From the NCBI GenBank assembly GCA_950295325.1, contig OX485803.1:28088001-28152000 (forward strand): 64,000 nucleotides of DNA. The letters are read 5' to 3'. Below are positions 1 through 10,924 of the stretch, piece after piece (position 1 is the stretch's first letter; the number at the start of each line of letters is the position of its first letter). Source of the stretch: Polytrichum commune. Lineage: Eukaryota; Streptophyta; Polytrichopsida; Polytrichales; Polytrichaceae. The position numbers and the translations under genes were made by a program. Below the pieces are notes generated by a model that had not been told where the DNA came from, did not search any database, and saw only the letters and a list, made by a program, of their open reading frames with translations.

Positions 1-783
1 ACAAGATTCACTCAAGAATCCGAAGCCCCGCAGCGGAAGAAGGCCATGCGGGCTGCGACGCCGCAGAGCAAGCTGGTGCCCGTGCTGACTGTGGACGACG
101 CGAGGGACATGTACTCCAGGGACGCGACGGCCACCTTCAGGAAGCGGCGAAGGCTGAAGGGCAAGAAGTTGTACGGGAACTATGCGGTGGAAGAGACGAT
201 CGCCATCAGCTCCGAGGACTAGGACGACATGGAGCTCGCGAAGAGGCTCAGGTCGGATCCTCCCTCCCCCACAGCGTTTGCCGGGATGGTGAGGGTGAAA
301 CCGGAGGTCCTCACCGTGGAGGAGGCCAACGCCAAAATGCTCAGGGACGAGGAGCAACGCGTCCGATTGCAGAAGGCTGCCGCCGAGGAGCCCTCAGTCC
401 GCAACGAAGTCGCGGAGTTGAGGGCTCTCCTGTTGGAGCAAGAGCGGCAAAGGGCGATGGCCCAACCTCCGTCCAGCGCGGACTTGATCACGCAAGTGAT
501 TCAAGGCATGTTGGCGCAGGGGTTGGTGATGGCTCCCCCGAGGTCATTTCCACACTTGCCCGCAGGCTTCCCTCCCCATGATATCCGCCCGCGGCCTGCG
601 CCGCAGCAGTCCTTCAACTTCGGGCATATGCTGCAGCCGCACGCCCGCCCATACGCGCCCGTCCAGCAGGTGGACGACCCCAACCTTTGGCGCGTCACCG
701 GAGCTTCTAGCTCGTTGGCACCCCCGCCGCTTCGGCCTCCCATCCTCGTGCCCCCACACCACCACCGGGACGACCCCCACATG

Positions 784-803
784 TTTGGGTCGTCCGACCC
801 AAA
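784..803. repeat. Palindrome, copy 1 of 3
   Basis: Nine-base arms (tttgggtcg / cgacccaaa) around a 2-base centre, inside the coding exon. Copies 2 and 3 are at 853-872 and 1157-1176. Confidence 0.85.
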
Positions 804-852
804 CACTCCCGCCCTTGCATCATCCCAGAGCGACCCTCAAGAAGCAAGAGGG

Positions 853-872
853 TTTGGGTCGGCCGACCCAAA
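853..872. repeat. Palindrome, copy 2 of 3
   Basis: Same 9-base arms with centre gc, which makes the full 20 bases perfectly self-complementary. It is in frame with copy 1 and encodes GFGSADPN. Confidence 0.85.
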
Positions 873-1156
873 CCCCGTCCCAGATCAGACCCCGGTGGAC
901 GAGCCCATGCTAGATGTTGAAGGCCCGCAAGGGCCTGGTGATACCTCTACTCCTAACCCAGTCGATGAACCAATGCATGATGCACATGCAGAGGTTGGGT
1001 TGGGACAAAGGGTTGATAGTCAGCCTTTGCAGGAGCAGGTTGTTGCTGATGTCGTCATCGGAGGCGGCGGTGACATAGGTGGGGCAGCGCACGCGGTGAC
1101 GGCATCCACGACGTCAAGGCACGACCAAGGCGAGGTAATGCACTGACCCCACTCAG

Positions 1157-1176
1157 TTTGGGTCGTTTGACCCAAA
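1157..1176. repeat. Palindrome, copy 3 of 3, just inside the intron
   Basis: Arms tttgggtcg and tgacccaaa with one mismatch that is G-T tolerant. It lies 23 bases downstream of the predicted donor at 1135, so the motif is not confined to coding sequence. Confidence 0.8.
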
Positions 1177-1652
1177 CTCCCTGGGTCTTTGTCTTCTTGC
1201 CTTGGTTGTGTCCCCTAGCTAGGAGGAACTTACGCACCTGTCACCCCCACCCCCGCACTTGCGTCCTTCGCCCACCCCCCCCCCCGCGACCATCCATTCG
1301 TCCACTTACCGCGGCTTGCGACGAAGTCTTCATCACGGCGGCGCGTCTCTTCAAATTTTGTTAGCTGTAGAACTAGGCTAGTTTGAACGCATCGTTCAAC
1401 GCGGCTCCCCCCCAATCAAAATGTACATAGAGCATTGTATAAAATAAAATCACCATTTTTGACTCCTCTATACTTGTATCTTGTGTTTGAATGTATCTTG
1501 TATGGTCTTGCCTTTCTTGTATCCCTTGTTGCATCCCCTCCAAATGAATCAAATGGTTTTGTATTTGCACCGAGAACAAAAGTTTCCTTAATGCTTCGTT
1601 TGGACATAGCATGACATAAGTCGCCCCCGTTGTCTCTCGATCATATCCGCAG

Positions 1653-2465
1653 GGCTTGGAGCATAGTGTAGCGGCTCCCCGACGCTCTTCTCCAAGGAGC
1701 GGAGAGGGCAGCGCGGCGGCCCCCCCGGTTTTGCCCGCCCCGCCCCCTCTGCCGAAGAAACGATTCCTGGTGTTAGACCTGAACGGGGTTCTCGTCCAGT
1801 GCGTTCATTGCCCTAGGGTCCCCACGGTGCCCTTTTGCAAGCCCGAGGACGCGTATTACGACGGGCCGCCCACGTTCATAAAGAGCAAGCTAGTGCACCT
1901 CCGCCCGTGGCTCTGGCGCTTCCTGCAGATCGCCCAAACAAAATGGTGGGTGGTCGTGTGGAGCTCCATGAAGGCCGAGAACACCAATGTGGTCGTGGAG
2001 TTCATCTTCAAGGGCACCGAGCCCCCCTGCTTGGTCCTAGCACAGGAAGCATGTAGAGTATTGTACACACCGGACAGCAAAGTCGTCAAAAAACCAAACA
2101 ACCCCGCTTCCCCCCAATATCTCAAGGTCTTGAAGCCCATTTTTTGGGACCAGTGACCGTCCTTGATAGGCGTCCCCTACGACGTCCGTCCCACCCGCGA
2201 GAACACGCTCATGGTGGACGACAGCGCCTCCAAGAACATTTTGAACCCGACGGCCAACTTCATAGTTTGCCCTACTTGGACGGTCGAGAAGGTCCGGGAC
2301 CGTTTTTTGTTAGACCTTAGTAAATACCTGCAGGCGCTTTGGGGTAGCGGACTACCCGTAAACAATTTTGTTAGGAACAATCCGATAGGCGAGAGATACT
2401 TGGATCCACGAGACCATTTGTACAGAGAGTTGTTCTCTCATGCGAAATTCAACAAGCTCATTTGA
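1653..2465 (+). other. HAD-domain exon with one internal TGA
   Basis: Frame 3 from the acceptor at 1652 encodes a short Pro/Ala-rich leader and then the whole FCP1-like domain. Motif I lies near base 1770, the WSS segment near 1965 and the VDD segment near 2215. A TGA at 2154-2156 splits it in the same frame, and the reading resumes directly at 2157. The frame ends at TGA 2463-2465. Either this is the real end of a shorter isoform, or the true donor lies just upstream. The TG-rich tract that follows (about 2475-2505) looks intronic. Confidence 0.6.
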
Positions 2466-3504
2466 GAGAGTACATATGTATGTGTGTGTGTATGTGTGTA
2501 TGTGTCCGTGCGCGCGCACTTTGTGTAATATATGCTTCATATGTATCTTGATTTTCACGCGCTCTATCTCTCCCTCTTCCCTTGGGTTTTGTTTTGTTTC
2601 CATTTTGGCGCCAGTGTTTGGAGCCCTCGATTGAGATAGTCAGCGACTCGCACTTGGGGAGCTTCTTCTATGAGACCGTTTACGACGCCGCGTCAACCAT
2701 TGACTACTCCAAGGAGCCTATTGATGCCGGCGTCGTCGATAGCCCCCCGCCCAAGCAAATGTTCCGACACTCTTCCTCTCCGTCGCCACTCAAGGGCACA
2801 AAGCGCAACACCGTTCGGACGTCCCCCTCTCGGCCCGGCGGCCCCGTTGCACCCCAACGGCGACTAACAATGGACGCTCGGCCTGCAAAGAGTGGACCCC
2901 CCCACGTCCCTTTGTGCGACGGTTTGCCCATCCTATCCAACTCGGGCGCGAGCACCCCTCCTGCCAAGGTGATCGCCCAAATCACATTACAATCCCTCTG
3001 CCTTAAATGGGGCGTGTAATATAGATGTTTGGGTCTTTCTCCTCAAACTAACCCGTGTTATTTTTTGTTTGGTTTGATGACTTCCAGGTTGCGTCCAGCC
3101 CCAAACCTTCGCGGTCCAACGCGTCCATTGAGCTGGAGCGGTACCACGCCATGCGCCGAAATGCCAGACAGTCAATGTCATCGTGTTCGAATTCCTCGTC
3201 TTATAATTCGGGCGGTCGACGGAATCCAAAATGTGTTATGGAGGACCGGGGTCCAAACCTCGGCTATAGTCGCGGGCCAGAGATTCTCAGAAATGTTGAG
3301 GCGATGCGAGCTAAAGAAGCAGCGGCAAAAGAAAAAGATGCGGTCTCCAAGGCTAGATAGGCCATCGTAGGCGTAGACATTGCATGTAGGCGGGATGATT
3401 TTAGGCCGCACTATCCAATGGATTTGTGCCATTACTATGCTATTCAATTTTTCATGCCATACATTGTATGTTCTACTTTCAATAATATAAGTGTTATGTG
3501 ATTA

Positions 3505-3762
3505 CCCCTTCAATATGGTATAAGGTTTGGATTGCCCTACCTAAACCATCACAAATATGAGTTATCATATTTTGTATGCAATATTATATTGGTTGACGTA
3601 TTTCCCTTTCAATATGATCTATGGTTTGGATTGCCCTACCTAAACCATATTCATACAAGCTCTCATATTTTGTGTGCAATAATATGAATGTTTTAAGATT
3701 TCCCCTTCAATTTGGTCTAACGTTTGGATTGCCCACCCTAAACCATCACAAATATGACTTAT
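3505..3762. repeat. Three tandem copies of an approximately 98-bp unit
   Basis: Units start near 3505, 3603 and 3702, each opening with a variant of cccctttcaat and containing ggtttggattgccc...ctaaacca. They lie in AT-rich DNA directly downstream of the HAD gene. The third copy is incomplete. Confidence 0.8.
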
Positions 3763-5019
3763 TAATGGGGTTCTTGGTATGAACACCCGCTTCAAAGTGT
3801 TCGCATCTTACAACTTTCTCCAATATGTGTTTCATTTATCCTTGTTTCTTATTTCTGTGAATGTCTCAAAATGCCCAAAAAATCTCAATTTAACGAATAT
3901 AGTGTTTTATGTCAAAGTTACCCAAAGTTGGCAAATTGTTAAGGTAAGAGAATGTGAGAGGAGCTAAGTGAAGGACATCAAATCACTTAGATAGTGCTCA
4001 TTGGAAAGAGGGACACGACGCCTCGACCAAAGTTGACACCTAGGTAAAGGCACTTATAATTACCTTCCACACTATCGGATTAGAGACACTTAGATTAGCC
4101 TACTCGAAAGGATGGGTAAAATCTAATCGATAAGTTCTATCAAGTGGTAGGCAAGCAAGGGGAATTGATTTAAAGGAGGCTAAGTTGCGGCCTCATCATC
4201 AAATCCCCTATCATAATCTTTTCCCCACCTAAGGAATTTGGGGCCTAAGGAGAAGACTTCAGAATATATACCGGCCTTAACCAAGGTTCGGAATACCCTT
4301 AGAAGTGGAGATCAGTATGGATCAAGCCTTTGGAGATTCTTGATCGGGATGATACACACTTATGAATAATGGAATGAATAGGGATTTTATGATATCAAGT
4401 ATATTCAACATGCTAGGTAGCTTTGAATTAGTGGGAAAGCATGCTTGCCTCGTAATAAGTGCTTAGGCAAGGATTCTCAAATGAATATTGGAGAAACTAA
4501 AGAACTCTCTGTCACCAAAAATTCCCCACCCTTCGATTTCGTCCTAGCCCGAGTGGAAAAGTTATAATGACACGTAGAAAATCCTCCCTCGGTAATTCAA
4601 TGTATGATTCCAATATACCCTTGGAATATACACAACTTGACTAATCCCACACTATGTCATCTTATATTCCTTAACTTCGGGTAAGGTCACATCCTTAGCC
4701 TTCTCCAATGTCCACCCGGCCGCCTTGGCTACGCCTGCCTTCAATGATTTCCCTCGTGTGAATCGAGTCCTCGCCGTTGATTCCACACTACTGCAAGAAC
4801 CTTCGTTTGTTGATTCCATGAAGCACATAAGTTTAAGTATTAACAAATACTTGTGTAACTTATGGTAGCCTCTCCTTTACAGACCTTCACATTCCATTAC
4901 TAAGTTCAACCTCAATGGTCAATCCCCAATACATTCAAAAGTTACACACACCCCTTCCTACCTAATGAATCCAATACTTTAAGTCTAAACATCATAAGTC
5001 AAAAACTATAAGAGTGTGT

Positions 5020-5086
5020 CACTAGTTTTTGGAAGTTTGGACATAGTCTCGGTTTTTTGGCTCTCAAAAATTCATATGAAGTCCAA
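5020..5086. repeat. 67-bp direct repeat, copy 1
   Basis: Matches 5212-5278 base for base by eye, from cactagtttttgg to gaagtccaa. The copies are 192 bp apart. Confidence 0.85.
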
Positions 5087-5211
5087 AAAATGAGTTCTTG
5101 GTATCCATGGATAGGTAATGAAGTCCTCTACATGAATATGCAATAATATTTCTACTGCCAAAAAGTATATGGTCGCAATTCTACGCTGTTCCCTTTGAAT
5201 CTACACTTTTT

Positions 5212-5278
5212 CACTAGTTTTTGGAAGTTTGGACATAGTCTCGGTTTTTTGGCTCTCAAAAATTCATATGAAGTCCAA
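5212..5278. repeat. 67-bp direct repeat, copy 2
   Basis: Second copy of the 5020-5086 segment. The flanks differ immediately outside the block. Confidence 0.85.
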
Positions 5279-6229
5279 CAAAACTAAATGCTCCAATAAG
5301 AGACTTTGCACATCCGCATAAGTATAAGGCTAATCAATGTAAATCCAAGTATTCAAACAAAGCCATAAATTGAACTTTAAATCATTCACGCCCAACTATT
5401 ACTAACAAGAGGTCAAGCCCTCTTCAAGGCCAACTAGCCTTGGCTCCTAACCTTACACCCATGCACACACACGTGCTCCTATCTTGCTTCCCACGCACCC
5501 ACACTTATAACACGTGGGGTGCCAAGGAGCACGAAGGAAAGAGAGGATGAGTGAGGGGAGAACGAGGTTTTAAATAGTGAGTTTGAGGAGGTGAGCACCC
5601 TCAAGGCTCACGATAAGCCTTCGAGATCTCCTCCTACTTTGTAGGCTCTCATCTTATCTCCTAAGCCTTCCTCTCTCAAACGATCAACAAAGATCCTAAT
5701 TCAAATATTTAACTAACCTTGGCTTTCTACCTACCACACTTTCCACCAAGGTCATGTCCTCACACTACTAAACTTACTCAATCCACTCCACACAAGCCTA
5801 ATGCTTAAACTTAGTTTTCTTCAAGCTTCATTCTTTTTATATTTTTGTGAATAGTCATAAATCATAAAAACACCACTTGTAATGTTTTACAAGTGTTAAC
5901 AACACATGTGGGCATCATTTTGGGCTCACACTCTCATAGATTCCATTTAGTGAGAGAGTATGCTTGAAGCTATAGGGAACATTCTTGAAATACTTGAGAG
6001 AATAAGGAGGTTTTAATCATTCAAACCATGAAAGATATTATATACAAGAATGAAGTTCCTCTAAATACACTTAACCTTGACATTAGGATTTAGGGGAACA
6101 TGTAACCTTGAAAACTTAGAGCACTTTCTCCTTGGAGATTCACTAAGAGGAAACATCATATTATAAACACTATGCATCAAACCACCTTCAAGTTTAGGAA
6201 TTTACAATCATGTTAATTTGGATCGGTGT

Positions 6230-6620
6230 AGTGTCTGTGTAAACCGGTCAGCAGCGGGTTACTCCGTCTAAGGCTGAGGGTTGAAGGTGACCTCGACAGG
6301 TTCGGCCCTTGTGAGAAAAATGCCATCAGAAGTTGCATAGGAGTGCGAGCAAGGCGGAAGCTGGACCTAAGGTGGTCTACTGGTGGTCACGCCTTGGAAG
6401 CAGCCGTGAATGGGAGCGGCAATTGGCTTGTGTGGGCCAGTCTAAGAGAGCCGGTGCCAAAACCGGAAATCTGAGTACCACACCGAATCTCAGGGTCAGC
6501 CGAAAGTTGTGGCAGCCGAGATCTGGGCAGCGGGGAAGGGCTGCACTGGGTGTATGGCCGGCATGATTTGTGACGAGCAGGGGCTAATGAAATCAGTGCC
6601 ACCACTGTTTGGGTGGTAAT
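6230..6620. other. Isolated GC-rich island of unknown nature
   Basis: About 390 bases of markedly higher GC than the surrounding 5 kb, with sharp edges. Six-frame reading gives only fragments (longest 77-79 residues on either strand) with no domain I recognise. It contains many short complementary runs (for example gccggtgcc followed by aaaaccgg), so a structured RNA, an organelle-derived insert or a transposon terminus are all possible. It is followed at about 6760 by aataaa in a context like the 3' end of a transcript. Confidence 0.4.
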
Positions 6621-8340
6621 CATCATAATTTAGGACAAGTTAAGTAGGATTAGGTGTGGGGTTGGGGTTAACATTAGTGGGCTTGATGGGTGAATGTATT
6701 TAGGGTAGCGCATGAAGGACAAATGTATTTCTAAATACTTTGCACCTCATGTATCTTAAATAAAGTTTGGAGTTTTGAATGTGCACATCGTGGACACACT
6801 GGGTTGAACCCAAGGGCTCGAAGTGTTAATCATAGATATGTGAGCTTAGGGCCTCCACCTGGACTACGATGCAATGAAGGGTGGGGATTTGTGGCTGACA
6901 TGGCTTGGAGTGAGGCATGGATCCATTGTTTCATTTGGCATAATTCAGTGAGAATTAAACAATTCTAGACTTTGGATGTGTGAAATTCTCACTAAAACCA
7001 ACTGCTGTAGCCGACTTTCATACAGATGACAAAACGTAGTCATTGTTTTGGACTACAGGACTACAAACTTTGAAACCATATGGTTGACTAAATATAGACC
7101 TTAATTTTGACTCTATGACTAGAAAATTTGAACATGCTTACTTGAATCTCCAAATATTGAATGTAAACATGAAGAATTTGTAGTTGTACGAATGATAACA
7201 TATTGTGTTGACAAGTTCAACAACAGCCTACCACAATTAATGATGGACTTGAGGATGACAAAGATGCCATTGTCATGGAAGAAGAGGAGTTTGAGGAGGT
7301 AAAGCTCATGAAGGTCCTAGAGGAATAAATAAATCCACTATACAAGGGTTCTTGAACAATGCATTTAATTGCAATGCTTCTCTTCTTAAATTGCTTCACA
7401 ATTTTTGGAGTATCAAATACATGTGCGGATGATTCACACTCTTCATATTTGATCGATTAATCCCTTACTCAACAGATTCATTTGCATTTTCCCTTCATAT
7501 GTAGCAAATGTTTTTTTGTATATTACTAGAAAGATGGATGGAAGGTTATTTTACGAAGAAAACAACAAAGCTCAAGAGTATTATAAAAGGAAGACTGAAG
7601 ACCTGAAATGCATAGTTTGAAATATGGCAAGGATGAAGAACATCATGGCCTAAGGCCTATATCCACTTCCATTGACACGACACCTAGTGCCCTTGTATTG
7701 AGAGGATGCAAGGTTCTAACTACGGAAGACGTTGAACCGTGTGTTGGACATTGTGGAAGAAGATTCAGATTTGGAAGATGATGTTATCTGACATTAGGAA
7801 GGGAGGTTGCATGAAACAAATAGTACGTATAGGCGTATATCATGCATTTTGTGATTGTATAGACTATGTATTTGAATATTGCAAAGCCAAGAAATAAACT
7901 ATGATGTTGTATAAAAGTAATAAACCTCAACAACATTGCAAATTAATAAAAATTGATTGTATCATCAAAATTCAATATATAATCAACAAAAATATCATTG
8001 TCATAATTTTTTTGTTGAAATGATCAAAGACCGAGGATTCACCACAGGAATAAATACGAAGAAATCCAAATCCAATATAAAAACCATTCATTATTAGGAC
8101 TTGAAAATCATAGTCAACTAAGTATTAATCTTAGTCATGCAGTCCATTATGATTATAAAAATAAAAAATATTGAGAAAACATGATCGCAACACGTTCTCT
8201 ACACGGTTCCCATCTAGGTCTTGTTAGATATAATTAAAAGCCTAGTCATATGATGACTAAAGTCATTTCTAGTCATCACTTTGGATCAACATGACTGCCC
8301 TAATACCAACAATTAAATCCAGTGATATAGCCGTAGTCGA
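6621..8340. other. AT-rich intergenic stretch with a possible transposase tail relic
   Basis: No intact gene. On the + strand near 7735-7790 a short frame reads TLNRVLDIVEEDSDLEDDVI then stop, resembling the acidic tail of plant hAT-type transposases. Around 7240-7320 another acidic fragment (MEEEEFEEVK) is seen. Both are too short and broken to call a gene. Confidence 0.3.
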
Positions 8341-8361
8341 TTTTTCGTGTTTTCCTCGTAC

Positions 8362-10773
8362 TCAACCTTCGAGGACCAATGTTGCCAAGTTCGCCAACTG
8401 ACCAAATGATTCCCGTATTCTTGACAAGGCCGAACAACCACCTGCATTGAAGTCTACAAGACATTGTAATTTTCCAAAATCCTCCGGAAGTTCTTGCACT
8501 TTTGAGAACGATATGTTTAGAACTCTCAACTTCATGAGCCCACTAATAGATGTAGGTAGGCTTGGCAACATGTGACAATTATTGAGGTCCAATATTTCCA
8601 AGTTGACCTAATGATTCCAATAACCTTCACAAGGTGGAACAACCACTTGCTTTGAAGTCAACAAGACTTCCTAGTTTCCCAAAATCCTCCGGAAGTTCTT
8701 GCACTCCTCAGTCGGATATGCCTAGAAATGTCAAATTCATGAGCCCACCAATAAATGTAGGTAGGCTTTAAAACTGGCCACAACCTTTGAGGACCAATGT
8801 TTCCAAGTTTGGCAATTGACCCAATGATTCCCGTACCCTTGACAAGGAGGAATAACCCCTTGCATTGAACTCAACAAGACTTTATAGTTTTAGAAGTTCT
8901 TGCACTCCTAGCTTTGATATGTCTTTAACCCTCAACTTTGTGAGCCCACCAATAGATATAGGTAGGCTTCGAAGCTAGTCACAACAACATAGTTTAAATA
9001 TTTTCAACTTTCCCAACTAACCGAATGATTCGGAAAACCTTGACAAGAAGGAACGACCTATTGCATTGAAGTCTACAAGACTTTGTAATTTCCCAAAATC
9101 CTCCAAAAGTTCTTGAACTCCTGAGTGCAATAAGTCAAAAACTCTCAACTTCGTGAGCCCATCAACAGATGTAGTTAAGCTACGAAGCTGGTCACAACGA
9201 CTGAGTTTCAATATTTTCAAGTTTGGCAACTGACCCAATGATTCCGGTAACCTTGACAAGGAGGAACAACGCCTTGCATTGAACTCTCCAAGACTTTGTA
9301 GTTTTCCAAAATCCTCCGGAAGTTCTTGCACTCCTGAGTCTGATATGTTTAGAACTCTCAACTTCGTCAGCCCACCAATAGATGTAGGTAGGCTTTGAAG
9401 GCGCCCACAACCTTCCAGGGCCAATCTTTCCAAGTTTGGCAACTGACCCAATGATTTCGGTAACCTTCACAAGGAGGAACAACCCCTTGCATTGAACTCT
9501 ACAAGACTTTGTAGTCTCCCAAAATCCTTCGGAAGTTCTTGCCTCTTGACCCTAATATGTTTAGAACTCTCAACTTCGTGAGCCCACCAATAGATGTAGG
9601 TAGGCTTTGAAGGCGGCCACAACCTTGCAGGTCCAATCTTTCCAAGTTTGCCAACTGACCCAATGATTCCGGTAACCTTGACAAGCAGGAACAACGCCTT
9701 GCATTGAACTCTACAAGACTTTGTAATCTCCCAAAATCCTCCGGAAGTTCTTGCACTCCTAAGTCCGATATGTTTAGCACTCTCAACTTCGTGAGCCCAC
9801 CGATAGATGTAGGTAGGCATTGAAGGCTGCCACAACCTTCCAGGGCCAATCTTTCCAAGTTTGGCAACTGACCCAATGATTTCGGTAACCTTCACAAGGA
9901 GGAACAACCCCTTGCATTGAACTCTACAAGACTTTGTAGTCTCCCAAAATCCTTCGGAAGTTCTTGCCTCTTGACCCTAATATGTTTAGAACTCTCAACT
10001 TCGTGAGCCCACCAATAGATGTAGGTAGGCTTTGAAGGCGGCCACAACCTTGCAGGTCCAATCTTTCCAAGTTTGCCAACTGACCCAATGATTCCGGTAA
10101 CCTTGACAAGCAGGAACAACGCCTTGCATTGAACTCTACAAGACTTTGTAATCTCCCAAAATCCTCCGGAAGTTCTTGCACTCCTAAGTCCGATATGTTT
10201 AGCACTCTCAACTTCGTGAGCCCACCGATAGATGTAGGTAGGCATTGAAGGCTGCCACAACCTTCCAGGGCCAATCTTTCCAAGTTTGGCAACTGACCCA
10301 ATGATTTCGGTAACCTTCACAAGGAGGAACAACCCCTTGCATTGAACTCTACAAGACTTTGTAGTCTCCCAAAATCCTTCGGAAGTTCTTGCCTCTTGAC
10401 CCTAATATGTTTAGAACTCTCAACTTCGTGAGCCCACCAATAGATGTAGGTAGGCTTTGAAGGCGGCCACAACCTTGCAGGTCCAATCTTTCCAAGTTTG
10501 CCAACTGACCCAATGATTCCGGTAACCTTGACAAGCAGGAACAACGCCTTGCATTGAACTCTACAAGACTTTGTAATCTCCCAAAATCCTCCGGAAGTTC
10601 TTGCACTCCTAAGTCCGATATGTTTAGCACTCTCAACTTCGTGAGCCCACCGATAGATGTAGGTAGGCATTGAAGGCTGCCACAACCTTCCAGGGCCAAT
10701 CTTTCCAAGTTTGGCAACTGACCCAATGATTTCGGTAACCTTCACAAGGAGGAACAACCCCTTGCATTGAACT
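8362..10773 (-). pseudogene. Degenerate continuation of the TNL LRR array
   Basis: The 213-nt LRR modules continue past the stop of exon 4 for about eleven more units, to about 8362. 9405-10924 is the 425-bp tandem array. 8362-9404 holds about five more diverged units with stops and shifts; open pieces survive at 8362-8601 and 9017-9451. No post-LRR domain or polyadenylation context is recognisable after 8362. This is probably the former C-terminal LRR region, now untranslated. Confidence 0.8.
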
Positions 10774-10924
10774 CTACAAGACTTTGTAGTCTCCCAAAAT
10801 CCTTCGGAAGTTCTTGCCTCTTGACCCTAATATGTTTAGAACTCTCAACTTCGTGAGCCCACCAATAGATGTAGGTAGGCTTTGAAGGCGGCCACAACCT
10901 TGCAGGTCCAATCTTTCCAAGTTT
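9405..10924. repeat. 425-bp tandem array, about 3.6 identical copies
   Basis: Copies are 9405-9829, 9830-10254, 10255-10679 and a partial 10680-10924, with no difference seen between copies. Each unit is two 71-codon LRR modules minus one base (426-1), from a deletion in the stretch encoding LGSR. Each also carries a TGA replacing a Ser codon of CSSLSRL. Both lesions are in every copy. Confidence 0.9.

Larger units (their letters stand above)
1..1134 (+). other. N-terminal exon of the HAD gene (low-complexity, Pro-rich)
   Basis: Frame 1 is open from base 1 to the TAG at 220, then from 223 to the donor at 1135. The upstream part is basic and charged (FRKRRRLKGKK). After the stop come a Glu/Arg-rich, coiled-coil-like stretch (roughly bases 300-470) and a long Pro/His-rich region containing FGSSDPN and FGSADPN repeats, which arise from the DNA palindromes listed separately. 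No catalytic domain is visible. The ATG at 229 could restart translation after the stop. I do not recognise the domain. Confidence 0.5.
1..3360 (+). pseudogene. FCP1/NIF-like HAD-phosphatase-domain gene, four exons visible, broken by in-frame stops; 5' end outside window
   Basis: Four GC-rich open segments join through phase-0 GT-AG introns. They are 1-1134, 1653 to about 2462, 2615-2968 and 3088-3360 (stop TAG 3358-3360). Donors are GAG|GTAATG at 1135 and AAG|GTGATC at 2969; acceptors end at 1652, 2614 and 3087. The donor after exon 2 is not clear. Exon 2 carries the HAD core: FLVLDLNGVLV (motif I, second Asp replaced by Asn), VVVWSS (motif II) and LMVDDSASKN (motif IV acidic pair). HAD/FCP1-fold proteins are usually phosphatases of phosphoserine/threonine, often on RNA polymerase II. 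With DLN instead of DxD, activity here is doubtful. Frame 1 has a TAG at 220-222, and the HAD exon has a TGA at 2154-2156 in a context (FWDQ-stop-PSL) where a Trp codon is likely. The copy is therefore probably dead, or one of a repetitive, transposon-like family. Base composition is far more GC-rich than the neighbourhood. Confidence 0.7.
3763..6229. other. AT-rich intergenic stretch
   Basis: No supported gene on either strand; the open frames are short and without recognisable domains. It contains the 67-bp dispersed duplicate (5020/5212) and a G-box core (cacgtg) near 5512. The remainder looks like decayed repeat. Confidence 0.5.

Noticed and set aside
578-913. Overlapping plus-strand frame in the HAD N-terminal exon
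   Set aside because: Shadow of the main frame; open because of high GC content.
6333-6626. Frames of 77 (+) and 79 (-) codons in the GC island
   Set aside because: No start context or domain, and open on both strands as expected from composition.
9405-10924. CRISPR-like or satellite array
   Set aside because: The unit is LRR coding sequence in a plant gene, without spacers.
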